A stretch of 64,000 nt of DNA from Hahella ganghwensis DSM 17046 (lineage in GTDB: Bacteria; Pseudomonadota; Gammaproteobacteria; Pseudomonadales; Oleiphilaceae). Made by a program: the position numbers and the translations under genes. Location: the NCBI RefSeq assembly GCF_000376785.1, contig NZ_AQXX01000123.1, positions 38,632 to 102,631 of the forward strand, written 5' to 3'. Shown here piece by piece: positions 24,796 to 33,295 of the stretch; position 1 is the first letter of the stretch; each line of letters opens with the position of its first letter. The notes under the pieces were generated by a model. That model had not been told where the DNA came from. It searched no databases and worked only from the letters and a program-made list of their open reading frames with translations.

Positions 24796-25200
24796 TTGCG
24801 ACCTTTAACACTCTATATTCAGGACTCTACATTGCAAAGCATCAACCTATTTCGCTACGCCTACCAGACCAGCTATGGCATCCTCCTGCTACTAACCGCA
24901 GTGAGCACCTGGCACAGTATCCAACAGACAGAAGCCTCAAGCCTGATGATTGCGGCTGTCAGAATGCTCCCTCTATTGGCATTTGCCCCAGCGATCTTCA
25001 AAAATAACGTTCGCGGACTGATTTGGTTAAGCTTTGTGCTTTGCCTCTATTTTACCAATGCTGTGGTCCACACCATGACAACAGCCCCAACAGCATTAAA
25101 CGCCAGCCAGGCAATATTTTCTGCCGGCCTGTTTACCTTTATTCTGTTGTTCATCAGGGCCAACGGGAAGGCACGAAAAGCCAGATTATCGGAAGGTTAA
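24796..25200 (+). CDS. DUF2069 membrane protein
   Basis: About 134 residues (TTG start; another TTG lies 12 codons in). There are four hydrophobic segments, with a pattern matching the DUF2069 inner-membrane family, including LIWLSFVLCLYFTNAVVHTM and a short basic tail. The function is unknown. It begins 9 bp after wrbA and is likely part of the same transcript. Confidence 0.75.
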   Translation: MRPLTLYIQDSTLQSINLFRYAYQTSYGILLLLTAVSTWHSIQQTEASSLMIAAVRMLPLLAFAPAIFKNNVRGLIWLSFVLCLYFTNAVVHTMTTAPTALNASQAIFSAGLFTFILLFIRANGKARKARLSEG

Positions 25201-25270
25201 TCCACTCATTGGCATATAACCGATAAGCTATAATGACGAAAGCGAAATCAAGAACGGACCCTATCGCCCC

Positions 25271-27058
25271 ATGAACCCTGCATCAAAAGAACTCTCCAGA
25301 GATTGGCTCACGCCAATCGATGTGCTCAACCGCCTGATCAGAACAGGCCATCTTGCCCAGGATGAGGCTGACAAGTTTTTGTCAATACCAACCGGCAAGG
25401 AAGACAAGGCGTTGCACCCCCTGGAACAAATTGTTAATGCAGAACTTCACAATCTGAAAACGGGTAAAAAATTCGATCTTGAAAAACTCACAGAGTGGCT
25501 GGCAAAAGAATCCGGGCAACCTTATTTCCATATAGACCCACTGAAAATAGACACTCGCGGAGTAGCTTCTCTGATGAGCTTTGCCTACGCTCAGCGACAT
25601 CGTATTCTGGGCGTGGAAATCCGACCTGACCATGTAGTGATCGCCAGCGCAGAACCTTTTGTCAGTGGCTGGGAAGAAAACCTGCGCCATGTTATTCGCA
25701 AAGATATCCGCAGAGTGGTTGCCAATCCGGCAGACATCGCCAGATTTACCGTCGAGTTTTATCGCCTGGCTTCATCGGTTGACAAAGCAATCGGTGGTCA
25801 GACGACCGCTGCATCCACGATCGGTAACTTTGAGCAGTTGCTGGAACTTGGGAATGTGGCCAACCCGGATGCCAACGACCAGCACATTATCAATATCGTT
25901 GACTGGCTGCTGCAATATGCCTTTGACCAGCGCGCCAGTGATATTCACATAGAGCCCCGCCGGGAAATCGGACAAGTCAGGTTCCGCATAGACGGAGTGC
26001 TGCACAATGTCTACGAACTGCCCGCCCAGGTTTCAACGGCAGTGGTCAGCCGCCTGAAAATCCTCAGCCGCATTAACGTCGCAGAGAAACGCAAACCCCA
26101 GGATGGCCGGATTAAGACCAAGAATCCAGACGGGCTGGAAATCGAGTTGCGACTTTCCACCTTACCAACAGCTTTTGGGGAAAAACTCGTTATGCGGGTT
26201 TTTGATCCCGAGGTGCTGCTGAGGTCTTTCAATGATTTAGGTTTTGGGCAGGAGGATAATAAACGCTGGAATAGTATGACGCGGCAGCCGAACGGCATCA
26301 TTCTGGTCACCGGCCCGACCGGCTCGGGAAAAACCACGACGCTCTATTCCACTCTAAAATCACTTGCTACGCCTGAAGTCAATGTCTGTACCATTGAGGA
26401 CCCCATTGAGATGGTGGAGCCCGCATTTAACCAGATGCAGGTCCAGAGCAACATTGGTGTGGACTTCGCCTCTGGTGTACGCGCATTACTGCGTCAGGAT
26501 CCAGACATTATTATGGTGGGCGAGATCAGGGACCTGGAGACCGCAGAAATGGCAATACAAGCGGCTCTCACTGGGCATTTGGTTCTATCCACGTTACACA
26601 CCAACGATGCACCTTCCGCCATTTCCCGACTGTTGGAACTGGGCGTTCCGAACTATCTGGTGAAAGCAACGGTTCTGGGAGTCATGGCGCAACGTCTGGT
26701 GAGGATACTCTGCCCTAACTGTAAGCAGACCAGCACTATTACCACAGAAGATTGGCAAACGCTGATTCATCCCTGGAAGGCAACTATGCCCGACCATACC
26801 TGTGTGCCGGTAGGCTGCCTGGAGTGTCGAAATACGGGTTACCGGGGAAGAGCAGGTGTCTACGAAATTCTGTTGATGTCTGAACAGGTCAAGGAAGCAG
26901 TAACAGCAGACTGTGACCTGGATCGCATCAGAAAGATTGCCCTAAAAGAGGGAATGAAAACCCTGAGACTCAGCGGCGCACAAAAAGTCGCCAACGGGAT
27001 GACCACCATTGACGAAGTGCTCCGGGTAACCCCATCTTCACAACTAAGTCTTGAATAA
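25271..27058 (+). CDS. GspE/PilB-family type II secretion/type IV pilus assembly ATPase (orphan)
   Basis: 595 residues. The N-terminal domain of about 180 residues resembles the PilB/GspE N-domain (MshEN type). The ATPase core follows: Walker A GPTGSGKTTTL at about 347-357, Asp box TIEDPIEMVE, Walker B RQDPDIIMVGEIRD, His box TGHLVLSTLHTNDA. A zinc-binding CxxC pair (CPNCK ... CLECRNTGYRGRAGVYE) is near the C-terminus. It is a complete-looking hexameric assembly motor, but no pilin, PilC/GspF or secretin genes are near, so the machine it drives is encoded elsewhere. The next gene (LolA-like) starts 71 bp on. Confidence 0.9.
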   Translation: MNPASKELSRDWLTPIDVLNRLIRTGHLAQDEADKFLSIPTGKEDKALHPLEQIVNAELHNLKTGKKFDLEKLTEWLAKESGQPYFHIDPLKIDTRGVASLMSFAYAQRHRILGVEIRPDHVVIASAEPFVSGWEENLRHVIRKDIRRVVANPADIARFTVEFYRLASSVDKAIGGQTTAASTIGNFEQLLELGNVANPDANDQHIINIVDWLLQYAFDQRASDIHIEPRREIGQVRFRIDGVLHNVYELPAQVSTAVVSRLKILSRINVAEKRKPQDGRIKTKNPDGLEIELRLSTLPTAFGEKLVMRVFDPEVLLRSFNDLGFGQEDNKRWNSMTRQPNGIILVTGPTGSGKTTTLYSTLKSLATPEVNVCTIEDPIEMVEPAFNQMQVQSNIGVDFASGVRALLRQDPDIIMVGEIRDLETAEMAIQAALTGHLVLSTLHTNDAPSAISRLLELGVPNYLVKATVLGVMAQRLVRILCPNCKQTSTITTEDWQTLIHPWKATMPDHTCVPVGCLECRNTGYRGRAGVYEILLMSEQVKEAVTADCDLDRIRKIALKEGMKTLRLSGAQKVANGMTTIDEVLRVTPSSQLSLE

Positions 27059-27129
27059 AGAGTCCAGGTCAAAGATTAAAAACGCCTTTTGGTGTAATTC
27101 GTTGAACGCCAGAAAAAGAGAGGGATAAC

Positions 27130-27930
27130 ATGAAACTAACCAAAGTATTTTTTGGCATCGGCCTGCTCACGCTGACCATGGGCAGTCTGGCGGAAATGTC
27201 CGCTGAAGACCGAGGCCTTGAAATAGCCAAGCAGGCTGACCGGCGCGACCGCGGCTGGAAAGACAGCCAGGCAGAAGTCAAAATGATTCTGATTAATAAA
27301 TCCGGTGACGAAACTGTCAGGGATATGCGCATGTGGGGGCTGGAAGTCCGGCTCGATGGAGACAAAAGTCTGACGATTTTTGACAGCCCCCGGGATGTTC
27401 GCGGTACCAAGCTTCTGACTTATTCCCATAAAGTGGACGATGACGATCAGTGGCTATACCTGCCAGCTCTCAAGAGAGTGAAACGAATTGCATCGAAAAA
27501 CAAATCCGGTCCTTTCATGGGAAGCGAGTTCGCCTTCGAAGATCTCTCCTCCCAGGAAGTTGAAAAATATACTTATAAATACCTGCGGGATGAACCTTGC
27601 CCGGCTCCTTACCAGGATATTATGTGTTTTGTCGTAGAGAGCTATCCCGTTGACGAAAACTCTGGATACAGCAAACAGATTAACTGGATTGACCAGCAGG
27701 AATACCGGACATTCCTGGTCGAGTTTTATGATCGCAAAGATAGCTTGTTGAAAACTCTGACAGCAACGGATTTCAAGCAATACCTGAACAAGTATTGGCG
27801 CGCGCATCACAGCCTGATGGAAAACAAGCAGACCGGTAAGAAAACCCTGCTAAAGACAGATAAGATCGAATTCAAAACCGGCCTGGATGACAATGATTTC
27901 ACTCAGAATAGTCTAAAGCGGGCCAGATAA
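27130..27930 (+). CDS. LolA-like outer membrane lipoprotein-sorting protein
   Basis: 266 residues with a Sec signal (MKLTKVFFGIGLLTLTMGSLA). The mature part matches the family annotated as outer-membrane lipoprotein-sorting protein: DRGWKDSQAEVKMILINKSG, TKLLTYSHK, DDQWLYLPALKRVKRIASKNKSGPFMGSEFAFEDLS and a late YDRKDSLLKTL. It is a periplasmic half-barrel lipid binder. Such genes are usually paired with an MMPL/RND transporter; here the partner is missing and the neighbour is a GspE-type ATPase. RBS AGAGAGGGAT is present. Confidence 0.85.
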   Translation: MKLTKVFFGIGLLTLTMGSLAEMSAEDRGLEIAKQADRRDRGWKDSQAEVKMILINKSGDETVRDMRMWGLEVRLDGDKSLTIFDSPRDVRGTKLLTYSHKVDDDDQWLYLPALKRVKRIASKNKSGPFMGSEFAFEDLSSQEVEKYTYKYLRDEPCPAPYQDIMCFVVESYPVDENSGYSKQINWIDQQEYRTFLVEFYDRKDSLLKTLTATDFKQYLNKYWRAHHSLMENKQTGKKTLLKTDKIEFKTGLDDNDFTQNSLKRAR

Positions 27931-27958
27931 TCATTGACCTTCTCGGTGAGAATCCTCC

Positions 27959-27996
27959 GTATATCGAAGAGAGCTGATTCGCGCTCTTCGATATAC
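27959..27996. terminator. Inverted repeat between convergent genes, probable terminator
   Basis: Perfect 13-bp arms (GTATATCGAAGAG / CTCTTCGATATAC), extendable inward with one mismatch, with a 12-nt loop. It lies between the LolA-like gene (ends 27930) and the holin gene (ends 28014). The T-tract is weak on both sides. Confidence 0.6.
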
Positions 27997-28013
27997 TCTA
28001 CCTCCTTTCCAGG

Positions 28014-28436
28014 CTAGCCTTTTGCTTCACTATCGCGTCGAGATCTAGCCCCCATCACTTGGCTGGTGATTTTCTCGGCGGAACGTCCTGCCACATAACC
28101 GCCCAATCCTATCTGCAATAACAGCCAAGCTTCGTCCGCCAGCGGCGTCGCCAAAATACCGAAACTGTCAAAAACAACCAGAACCAGAAAAGTCAGCATG
28201 GTGATCGGTCGCCAGCTACGTTGAAGCCATGATTGCCCCGTCGCTTCAGCCTTGATGATGGCTGCCTGGTTATCCATCAATTTGGTTTCGTATTCCAGCA
28301 CCTTGCCCAGGAACTCATTTTCAATCTGCTGTATCCTTCGCCGCATATTCAGCTTTTCTTCATCACTGGTATGCAGTTCATCCACCAGCTTGACTGCCGG
28401 CTCAAAAATGCTGCTGATCAGGGACAGGACATTCAT
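28014..28436 (-). CDS. 3TM holin, gene-transfer-agent type
   Basis: 140 residues. A predicted N-terminal helix and a charged coiled region (about 20-65) precede the signature EATGQSWLQRSWRPITML, then two hydrophobic segments (about 78-98 and 104-122). A basic C-terminal tail ends the protein. This matches the GTA_holin_3TM family seen in gene transfer agents and prophages. Strong RBS AAGGAG. It starts 29 bp after the muramidase gene, giving a holin-endolysin cassette, but no phage structural gene is in the window. Confidence 0.8.
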   Translation of the reverse strand: MNVLSLISSIFEPAVKLVDELHTSDEEKLNMRRRIQQIENEFLGKVLEYETKLMDNQAAIIKAEATGQSWLQRSWRPITMLTFLVLVVFDSFGILATPLADEAWLLLQIGLGGYVAGRSAEKITSQVMGARSRRDSEAKG

Positions 28437-28465
28437 GGATAGTCTCCTTGGTATTTCTCAATGAT

Positions 28466-29824
28466 TCAGGCTATGCGCTTAAAGGCGTCGTAATGGTTCT
28501 TGATTCGACGGCCGTATACCTCTTTTTGACCACTCCCGTTGTAAAGGCCGGCAAATCCGGTAAAGTCTCGTTGCTGTAAAAAACGAATCATGGCTGGCGA
28601 CATAAACTCAAACATACCGGTAATCTGAGCACCGATTCCTTCAGAAAAAGCTTTAAACATTTCCTGGACTGACTGAAACCCAATCCCTTCATAGTTAAAT
28701 CCCATAATCTGGGGGGCTCCCATACTGATGGATAACAGTGCAGCGGTGTTGTCTATGGATCTGGCAAAATCCAGCACCTCCCATTCAGATCGCTGGATGC
28801 CATGAAAACTCTGCCAGGGACTGTCCGGTGATTGGCGCCATTTATGACCTTTCCAGACCTGATCAGAATCATAAGTAAAATGTTGACGGAATTGCTCAGG
28901 ATCAGTCCTACCCCAATACTTCCAGAACTTGTGGTTTTCAAACCGAATAACCATCCTCTGATCGTTTTCAGAATCAAATCCATTACCGGAGCTTTCTACA
29001 CACAGGACGGCGACAGAACAGGCCACATCAAACTGTTTTTCACGACTTAGTGAGCTGAGTAAACCGCCATACTGGTTCCAGGTCGCAGCGACACTGCGCT
29101 CCTCTGAAGACCCAGCGACCGGAATCTGATAATCCGGTAACAGGCCATTGCTGTTTTCTGTCGGATGGCTATTAACCTCTGGCGGCACAGGCTCCCCAGG
29201 ATCGTTCGCGGCGATAGGAATTGATGTGCCGTCGTCAGCTTCAGGCAAAACTCTGACGTACTCGGATGCCACATATCCTTTATCATTGTTGAAGACGATT
29301 TTGTACCAATCACCTAAAGAGGACTCAATCACCACTCGAGACTCACCTGTCAGCTGGCCTAGAACCGGTGCATCTTTACCAGGTCTTAAACGAACATTCA
29401 GAAGACTGGCGGTAACCATTCCGTGACGGCGACTTTCCTGCTGATGAAGCTGCACGTAGGTGCTGGAGCAATATCCGATTTCACCCTGATAGGAAATCTC
29501 AAGCCATCCTGACATCACTGAGACCACCTCCACCACAGCTCCCTTGGCTAACTTACCTTTAATCAGCCCATCCAGAGAGGGACGAGACCTGACATTTAGT
29601 AAATCAGCCGAGACCACCCCCACCTGGCGCTGTTTCTGGGGATCAACTTGCACATAATCCCCATAGATAAAGGCCGGGCGCCCCTGAAACTGAATCTCAA
29701 ACCAACCATGCTGCTGGCCATAGACCTCTATGACCATGCCCTTGACCAACTCCCCCAGGACACGGCCGTGCACGTTTGGTTGATCCCGAACATTCAGCAG
29801 GGTTGCAGTAATGGATCCCATCAT
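28466..29824 (-). CDS. Triple-SH3 N-acetylmuramidase (DUF3380) endolysin-like enzyme
   Basis: 452 residues without a signal peptide. Three bacterial SH3 repeats sit at about 4-62, 70-127 and 136-193, each with a TASLLNVRxxP-type start, GxL/T, and GWxEIxxQGxxGY-type core. A Pro/Asn-rich linker is followed by an N-acetylmuramidase (DUF3380) domain at about 255-450, with the probable catalytic Glu277 in AVLCVESSGNGF, plus MGAPQIMGFNY and FAGLYNGSG. The family cleaves the glycan backbone of peptidoglycan. Lack of a signal means release needs the adjacent holin or a secretion device. Excellent RBS AGGAGG. Confidence 0.88.
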   Translation of the reverse strand: MMGSITATLLNVRDQPNVHGRVLGELVKGMVIEVYGQQHGWFEIQFQGRPAFIYGDYVQVDPQKQRQVGVVSADLLNVRSRPSLDGLIKGKLAKGAVVEVVSVMSGWLEISYQGEIGYCSSTYVQLHQQESRRHGMVTASLLNVRLRPGKDAPVLGQLTGESRVVIESSLGDWYKIVFNNDKGYVASEYVRVLPEADDGTSIPIAANDPGEPVPPEVNSHPTENSNGLLPDYQIPVAGSSEERSVAATWNQYGGLLSSLSREKQFDVACSVAVLCVESSGNGFDSENDQRMVIRFENHKFWKYWGRTDPEQFRQHFTYDSDQVWKGHKWRQSPDSPWQSFHGIQRSEWEVLDFARSIDNTAALLSISMGAPQIMGFNYEGIGFQSVQEMFKAFSEGIGAQITGMFEFMSPAMIRFLQQRDFTGFAGLYNGSGQKEVYGRRIKNHYDAFKRIA

Positions 29825-30352
29825 GGGGAGCTACCTCCTGACGATTCATCATGTTGAGCCAAACCTCAGCAGACGAGGAGCATGCTTTCGGCCAATACTG
29901 CTGTCCGGCACATCTATGATTCAGGAGCTTTCATGAGGAAAAGTATTCAGTGCGGAAGTTATCCCAGTCCCCGAAGCATAGCTGCTTGTCCACATCTGTC
30001 GTATCCATCAATCCGTGCAAATACCTGATACTGCAAACTGGCAACTACGCACGAGTGGCACACTCCCACAATCGGTAATCTGACCTTTTTCTGCTTCTTC
30101 AGATTTATGCACCTTCAGAGGCATTGCGAGAATGTGATACTGTATATTTTTTGTACGCCCAAGATGTCAGGGTGTCAACTTGTTATCGTGTTTTTCAAGG
30201 ACCACCCAGGTCCGATAATAGCCACAAAGTGGCGACCCAGGCGTCCTGAATTTATCCTAGTCCGATTGTCTCCAGCACTGAAAAACGACACTCAGAAAAG
30301 CCGGTACGGACGCGTATTCGCTGGCCCATTCACCGTATTGACAAACAGTTAC
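29825..30352. other. 528-bp gap between kinase-like and muramidase genes
   Basis: No convincing gene. Short frames here (for example 30107-30364 on the plus strand) lack an RBS and family resemblance. It should contain a promoter for the minus-strand muramidase-holin pair, making that pair a separate transcript from the kinase/FHA group. No hairpin or repeat was recognised. Confidence 0.4.
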
Positions 30353-31429
30353 CTAAAACGATGACAATATTGTCATCCACAGAATTTTCAGAATACCGGC
30401 GATGTCATCCAGGCTGGCTGCCAGATACCCAAACGCAATACCCAAGACAACCATCGCTTCAGTTCTGTATGTCCTGATGCTGTCACTTGCCTGTGCAGGG
30501 CCCGCCGTCACTATTCCCTGCTGGTTGTACTGACTTAACTGGTCAATCGGTATTCCCAATATTTCATCCAGAATTTTCCAGTCAGGCATTTTGCGTCTTT
30601 CAAGCTTCCATAGCGCTTTACGCAATGCCCGAATCTGAAAGAATGACATTCCCGGGCGCGGTCGCATTCGGGTCCTGGCTTTCCCGAAGTACAAACATCG
30701 AAGAACCTGGAGCAATGCATACCAGTCACCTTCCATATCAGGTGCCTGTGCCGGATTGTGGTTTTTGATGACAAAATCCAGAGAAGCCCGACGAAGTCGA
30801 GGCTCTGAGCCGGACCTGCCACGCAGGTGAGCAGCACCAAAATTGATAAGACAAGTAGAACCGTCTGACTTTACGTAGATGTTCGCAGGGTTAATATCAC
30901 CATGAATAATCCCCTGTTGATGAAGGGACCTGATTGTGGTGGCCAGTTGCCATAATATTCGCCGTTTATCCTGAACCCGGAGCAAACTGGTGGCGTCATT
31001 CAATATTGCTTTTAGGGAGCGCCCTTCCACCCATTCCAGCAACATATAGGGGACGCCATCTTCACTGCCGGAAGTGTGGCTTCTGACGACCGATTCCATG
31101 CGAATCTGCTGCAGAAGATCCGCCTCATAACGCAACGTATTAACGGCCTCCTCACAATCGACCCACTGCTGTCGAAGCGTCTTAATGGCGACATAGTAAT
31201 TTTGTTGTAGTTCAGCCAATCGGTAGAGATCCTGTGCTTTATACACAATAAAAGCGCCGCCAAAGCAGGCTTTTTCAACCAACAGGTATCGGTCATTAAT
31301 TATCTGCCCGACAGCAAAGGCTTTGCTCGCACTACGGCTGGAAAAAGCACCGGTATTAAGTTTCGGAGAAGTCTTTAATGTTGGCTTTAAAGTTAAAGCA
31401 GGCTGAAGAGTTACGACGCTTCCATCCAT
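30353..31429 (-). CDS. Membrane-anchored Ser/Thr kinase-like protein with altered DFG motif
   Basis: 358 residues. The kinase fold runs from about 46 to 290: a degenerate Gly loop (KACFGGAF), VAIK with Lys83, a candidate helix-C Glu102 (RYEADLLQ), the hinge LLEWVEGRSLK and the catalytic loop HGDINPANI (Asp178, Asn183). The DFG position reads NFG (Asn196), so the Mg-binding Asp is replaced; the enzyme may be a pseudokinase or weakly active. A C-terminal hydrophobic segment at about 328-356 suggests tail anchoring. Strong RBS AAGGAAGGA. The next upstream gene is an FHA protein, the classic phosphothreonine reader, 52 bp away. Confidence 0.82.
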   Translation of the reverse strand: MDGSVVTLQPALTLKPTLKTSPKLNTGAFSSRSASKAFAVGQIINDRYLLVEKACFGGAFIVYKAQDLYRLAELQQNYYVAIKTLRQQWVDCEEAVNTLRYEADLLQQIRMESVVRSHTSGSEDGVPYMLLEWVEGRSLKAILNDATSLLRVQDKRRILWQLATTIRSLHQQGIIHGDINPANIYVKSDGSTCLINFGAAHLRGRSGSEPRLRRASLDFVIKNHNPAQAPDMEGDWYALLQVLRCLYFGKARTRMRPRPGMSFFQIRALRKALWKLERRKMPDWKILDEILGIPIDQLSQYNQQGIVTAGPAQASDSIRTYRTEAMVVLGIAFGYLAASLDDIAGILKILWMTILSSF

Positions 31430-31481
31430 GGTGTTGTATCCTTCCTTGATAAGTTAATCATTGAGTTCTAGTGAAATCTGG

Positions 31482-31988
31482 TTAATGTGGGCCGCTTTGC
31501 GGATTGTCATCCAGCAGCTTCGCCAGCATTTCGAATTCTGTATCATTTATTTCAGCAAACACTCCAGACAGACAGGCAGGTTTCACTTCTGCCAGGCCAC
31601 TCATGCCACAATGGCCGGATGATATATCGGCGGAAGCCCAGGGAGTGGACAGCCTGCTGGTGGAGAAAGTATCGGCATGATACTTTGCCAGGACATGATA
31701 ATTGCCCATCAGGAAACAATCACCATGCCGTATCGGATGTGGCTTGCCTTTCTCCAATACTTGATTTCGGTGTTTCAGTAATAAGCCGTTGGCGATAAGT
31801 CCTTTCAGCAAAAATTCACCGTCGGCATAGAGAATTTTTGCATGGCGAGGACCAATACTTTGATCGACCGGAAAACGCCAGTCGCAATCATCTGAACGAC
31901 CGATCAGTCCACCGCGAGTCGTGAAAGTGTGGGTAGGTTGAATAAAAGAACCGGTGTTGGTTCCAATAATAGACAGGGTTATTTCCAT
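31482..31988 (-). CDS. FHA-domain protein
   Basis: 168 residues from the ATG at 31988 (EITLSIIGTNTG). The frame is open further upstream to a TTG at 32084 with an ATG at 32033, but only this start begins on the first FHA strand and has GGA upstream. The FHA core is GGLIGRSDDCDWRFP, SIGPRHAKILYADGEF and ANGLLLKHRNQVL: Arg, Ser-x-x-His and Asn-Gly positions of a phosphothreonine-binding loop are present (S in SIGPRH). This N-terminal FHA layout resembles type VI secretion FHA proteins. The C-terminal ~60 residues are not recognised. It is adjacent to the kinase-like gene. Confidence 0.78.
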   Translation of the reverse strand: MEITLSIIGTNTGSFIQPTHTFTTRGGLIGRSDDCDWRFPVDQSIGPRHAKILYADGEFLLKGLIANGLLLKHRNQVLEKGKPHPIRHGDCFLMGNYHVLAKYHADTFSTSRLSTPWASADISSGHCGMSGLAEVKPACLSGVFAEINDTEFEMLAKLLDDNPQSGPH

Positions 31989-32119
31989 AGAAACTACATC
32001 CGTGTTGTCATGATCATTTTCTGGGCTATCCATGCCAGCGGATTGAACCTTATCAAAAAATAACCAGCCTTGCCAAGCGGACAAATGACATAGGCTCTCT
32101 TTTTCTCGTCAGAAACGGA

Positions 32120-32842
32120 TTAGCTGCTGAAAGGAGTCACAGCGGTTTCAATATCATGATAAAGATCCTGAACCCAAGGGTTTGCTCCGTCAGGCAAGAG
32201 AAGTTTATTCATCCTTGGGTCAGCCGGCGCAATGATGACTTGAATATTGGCAATTCCGACATCATTCGATAAAACGAACAGATCCTCAATCACCTCATCT
32301 CCCATTGCAAGGCATCCAATGGAAAGAGACTTGCCATGAATAAATATATTGCTGCCGGGCTCATTTCTGTTTTCAAGTTTTGCCCATTTGAGATCGAAAC
32401 TGTTCGGATAGTTAAGCTTCATGGATAAGTGATAAGCGCTGTTGGGATTCAACCCGGTCACCCGGTATATCCCCTCCGGAACCTGTTTATCCCCTTCCCT
32501 TAATTTGGGACCGGGGCCTCCACTGGCACCTTTGATGTCATAGTTTGATATCTTATGCCACCTCTCCCCATCAGAAGCCCAGAGCTCCATCTGGTTGCTG
32601 TCTTTCATTGCCAGAAAAGTCAGCTCTTTTGGAGGATAAGCAACCCCTGCAACTTCGAAAAGAGGCTGTAAGCGAGATCTGGAATCAGCACCGTACAGTT
32701 CAATCACTTCTGCAACAGTTCTTTTACCAGTAATTTTTAAATACATGGGATGCCAGATTGCTCGACCATAAAACCAAACGAGCCCGAGAGCGATGATCAA
32801 ACACAAGGATAATAGAACGCGAATGTTCAGGATTAACTTCAT
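32120..32842 (-). CDS. L,D-transpeptidase (YkuD) family protein
   Basis: 240 residues. An N-terminal TM (about 6-27) is followed by a periplasmic domain. The YkuD catalytic motif is present as IFIHGKSLSIGCLAMGD with His169 and nucleophile Cys177, which is the YafK-like short form. LREGDKQVPEGIYRVTGLNP upstream is typical of YafK homologues. YafK (DpaA) in E. coli removes Lpp from peptidoglycan, while other members crosslink it; which applies here is not known. It lies 15 bp after the 132-residue gene and upstream of the FHA gene, so it likely belongs to the same transcript. Confidence 0.87.
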   Translation of the reverse strand: MKLILNIRVLLSLCLIIALGLVWFYGRAIWHPMYLKITGKRTVAEVIELYGADSRSRLQPLFEVAGVAYPPKELTFLAMKDSNQMELWASDGERWHKISNYDIKGASGGPGPKLREGDKQVPEGIYRVTGLNPNSAYHLSMKLNYPNSFDLKWAKLENRNEPGSNIFIHGKSLSIGCLAMGDEVIEDLFVLSNDVGIANIQVIIAPADPRMNKLLLPDGANPWVQDLYHDIETAVTPFSS

Positions 32843-32857
32843 AATGACTTCAGGTTC

Positions 32858-33256
32858 TTATCTATCTTTTCTGTCACCCAGGGAATCTCTGAAAAACGTT
32901 GGCGGCGTGGTAGTCAAAACACTGATACACTCGCTTATTCCAACAATGAGATATTCTCTGATACCATTCAGGTGCTGACTCATAAAACCGCTGCGCTTCG
33001 ATTCAAGGTCTAGCCATCCTCCGGAGACAATTTCGTATAGCCACCCATCCTTGAGACTGAAAGTATCCCAAAACTCCAACAAGTCTCCCTCATCTAAAAC
33101 CCGAAAACCAGTTGGGTAATCAAATACCACAGAAATCATTGAACTATGGCCTGACGCGTCTAATTCAACAGTTAGCCGTTGGGGATCAAACTCGACTCTT
33201 ACAATTTCTGGCTTACTTTCGAGTGGCCCTTCGATAATCTTGAATTCTATTTTCAC
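32858..33256 (-). CDS. Uncharacterised 132-residue protein whose 3' end derives from a mobile-element terminus
   Basis: No family recognised. It is a soluble, beta-rich looking protein with no signal peptide (IKIEFKIIEGPLE-like start after Met, then VEFDPQRLTVELDASG, a Trp-containing middle). The last ~16 codons (TPPTFFRDSLGDRKDR) are translated from the sequence at 32882-32905, which is one end of the repeat element found complete at 33296-33435. The native C-terminus was therefore replaced or truncated. Small soluble proteins in such positions can be immunity proteins, but nothing here proves that. Confidence 0.55.
   Translation of the reverse strand: MKIEFKIIEGPLESKPEIVRVEFDPQRLTVELDASGHSSMISVVFDYPTGFRVLDEGDLLEFWDTFSLKDGWLYEIVSGGWLDLESKRSGFMSQHLNGIREYLIVGISECISVLTTTPPTFFRDSLGDRKDR
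32882..32905. repeat. Solitary end of the 33.3-kb MITE
   Basis: GGAATCTCTGAAAAACG and the following TTGGCG match the left end of the element at 33296 with a single mismatch over about 23 bp. After that the two sequences diverge. It has no partner inverted repeat nearby and no YTAR target duplication, so it is a relict or recombination product. It supplies the 3' coding end of the 132-residue gene. Confidence 0.75.
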
Positions 33257-33295
33257 CTAATCTCTCACTGCAATTGATCCCGTCAGAATCACTAG

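Noticed and set aside
28014..29824. Prophage
   Set aside because: Only holin and muramidase are present; no integrase, capsid, tail or terminase genes in the window.
30107..30364. 85-residue plus-strand frame in the kinase-muramidase gap
   Set aside because: No RBS, no family match, overlaps the end of the opposite-strand kinase-like gene.
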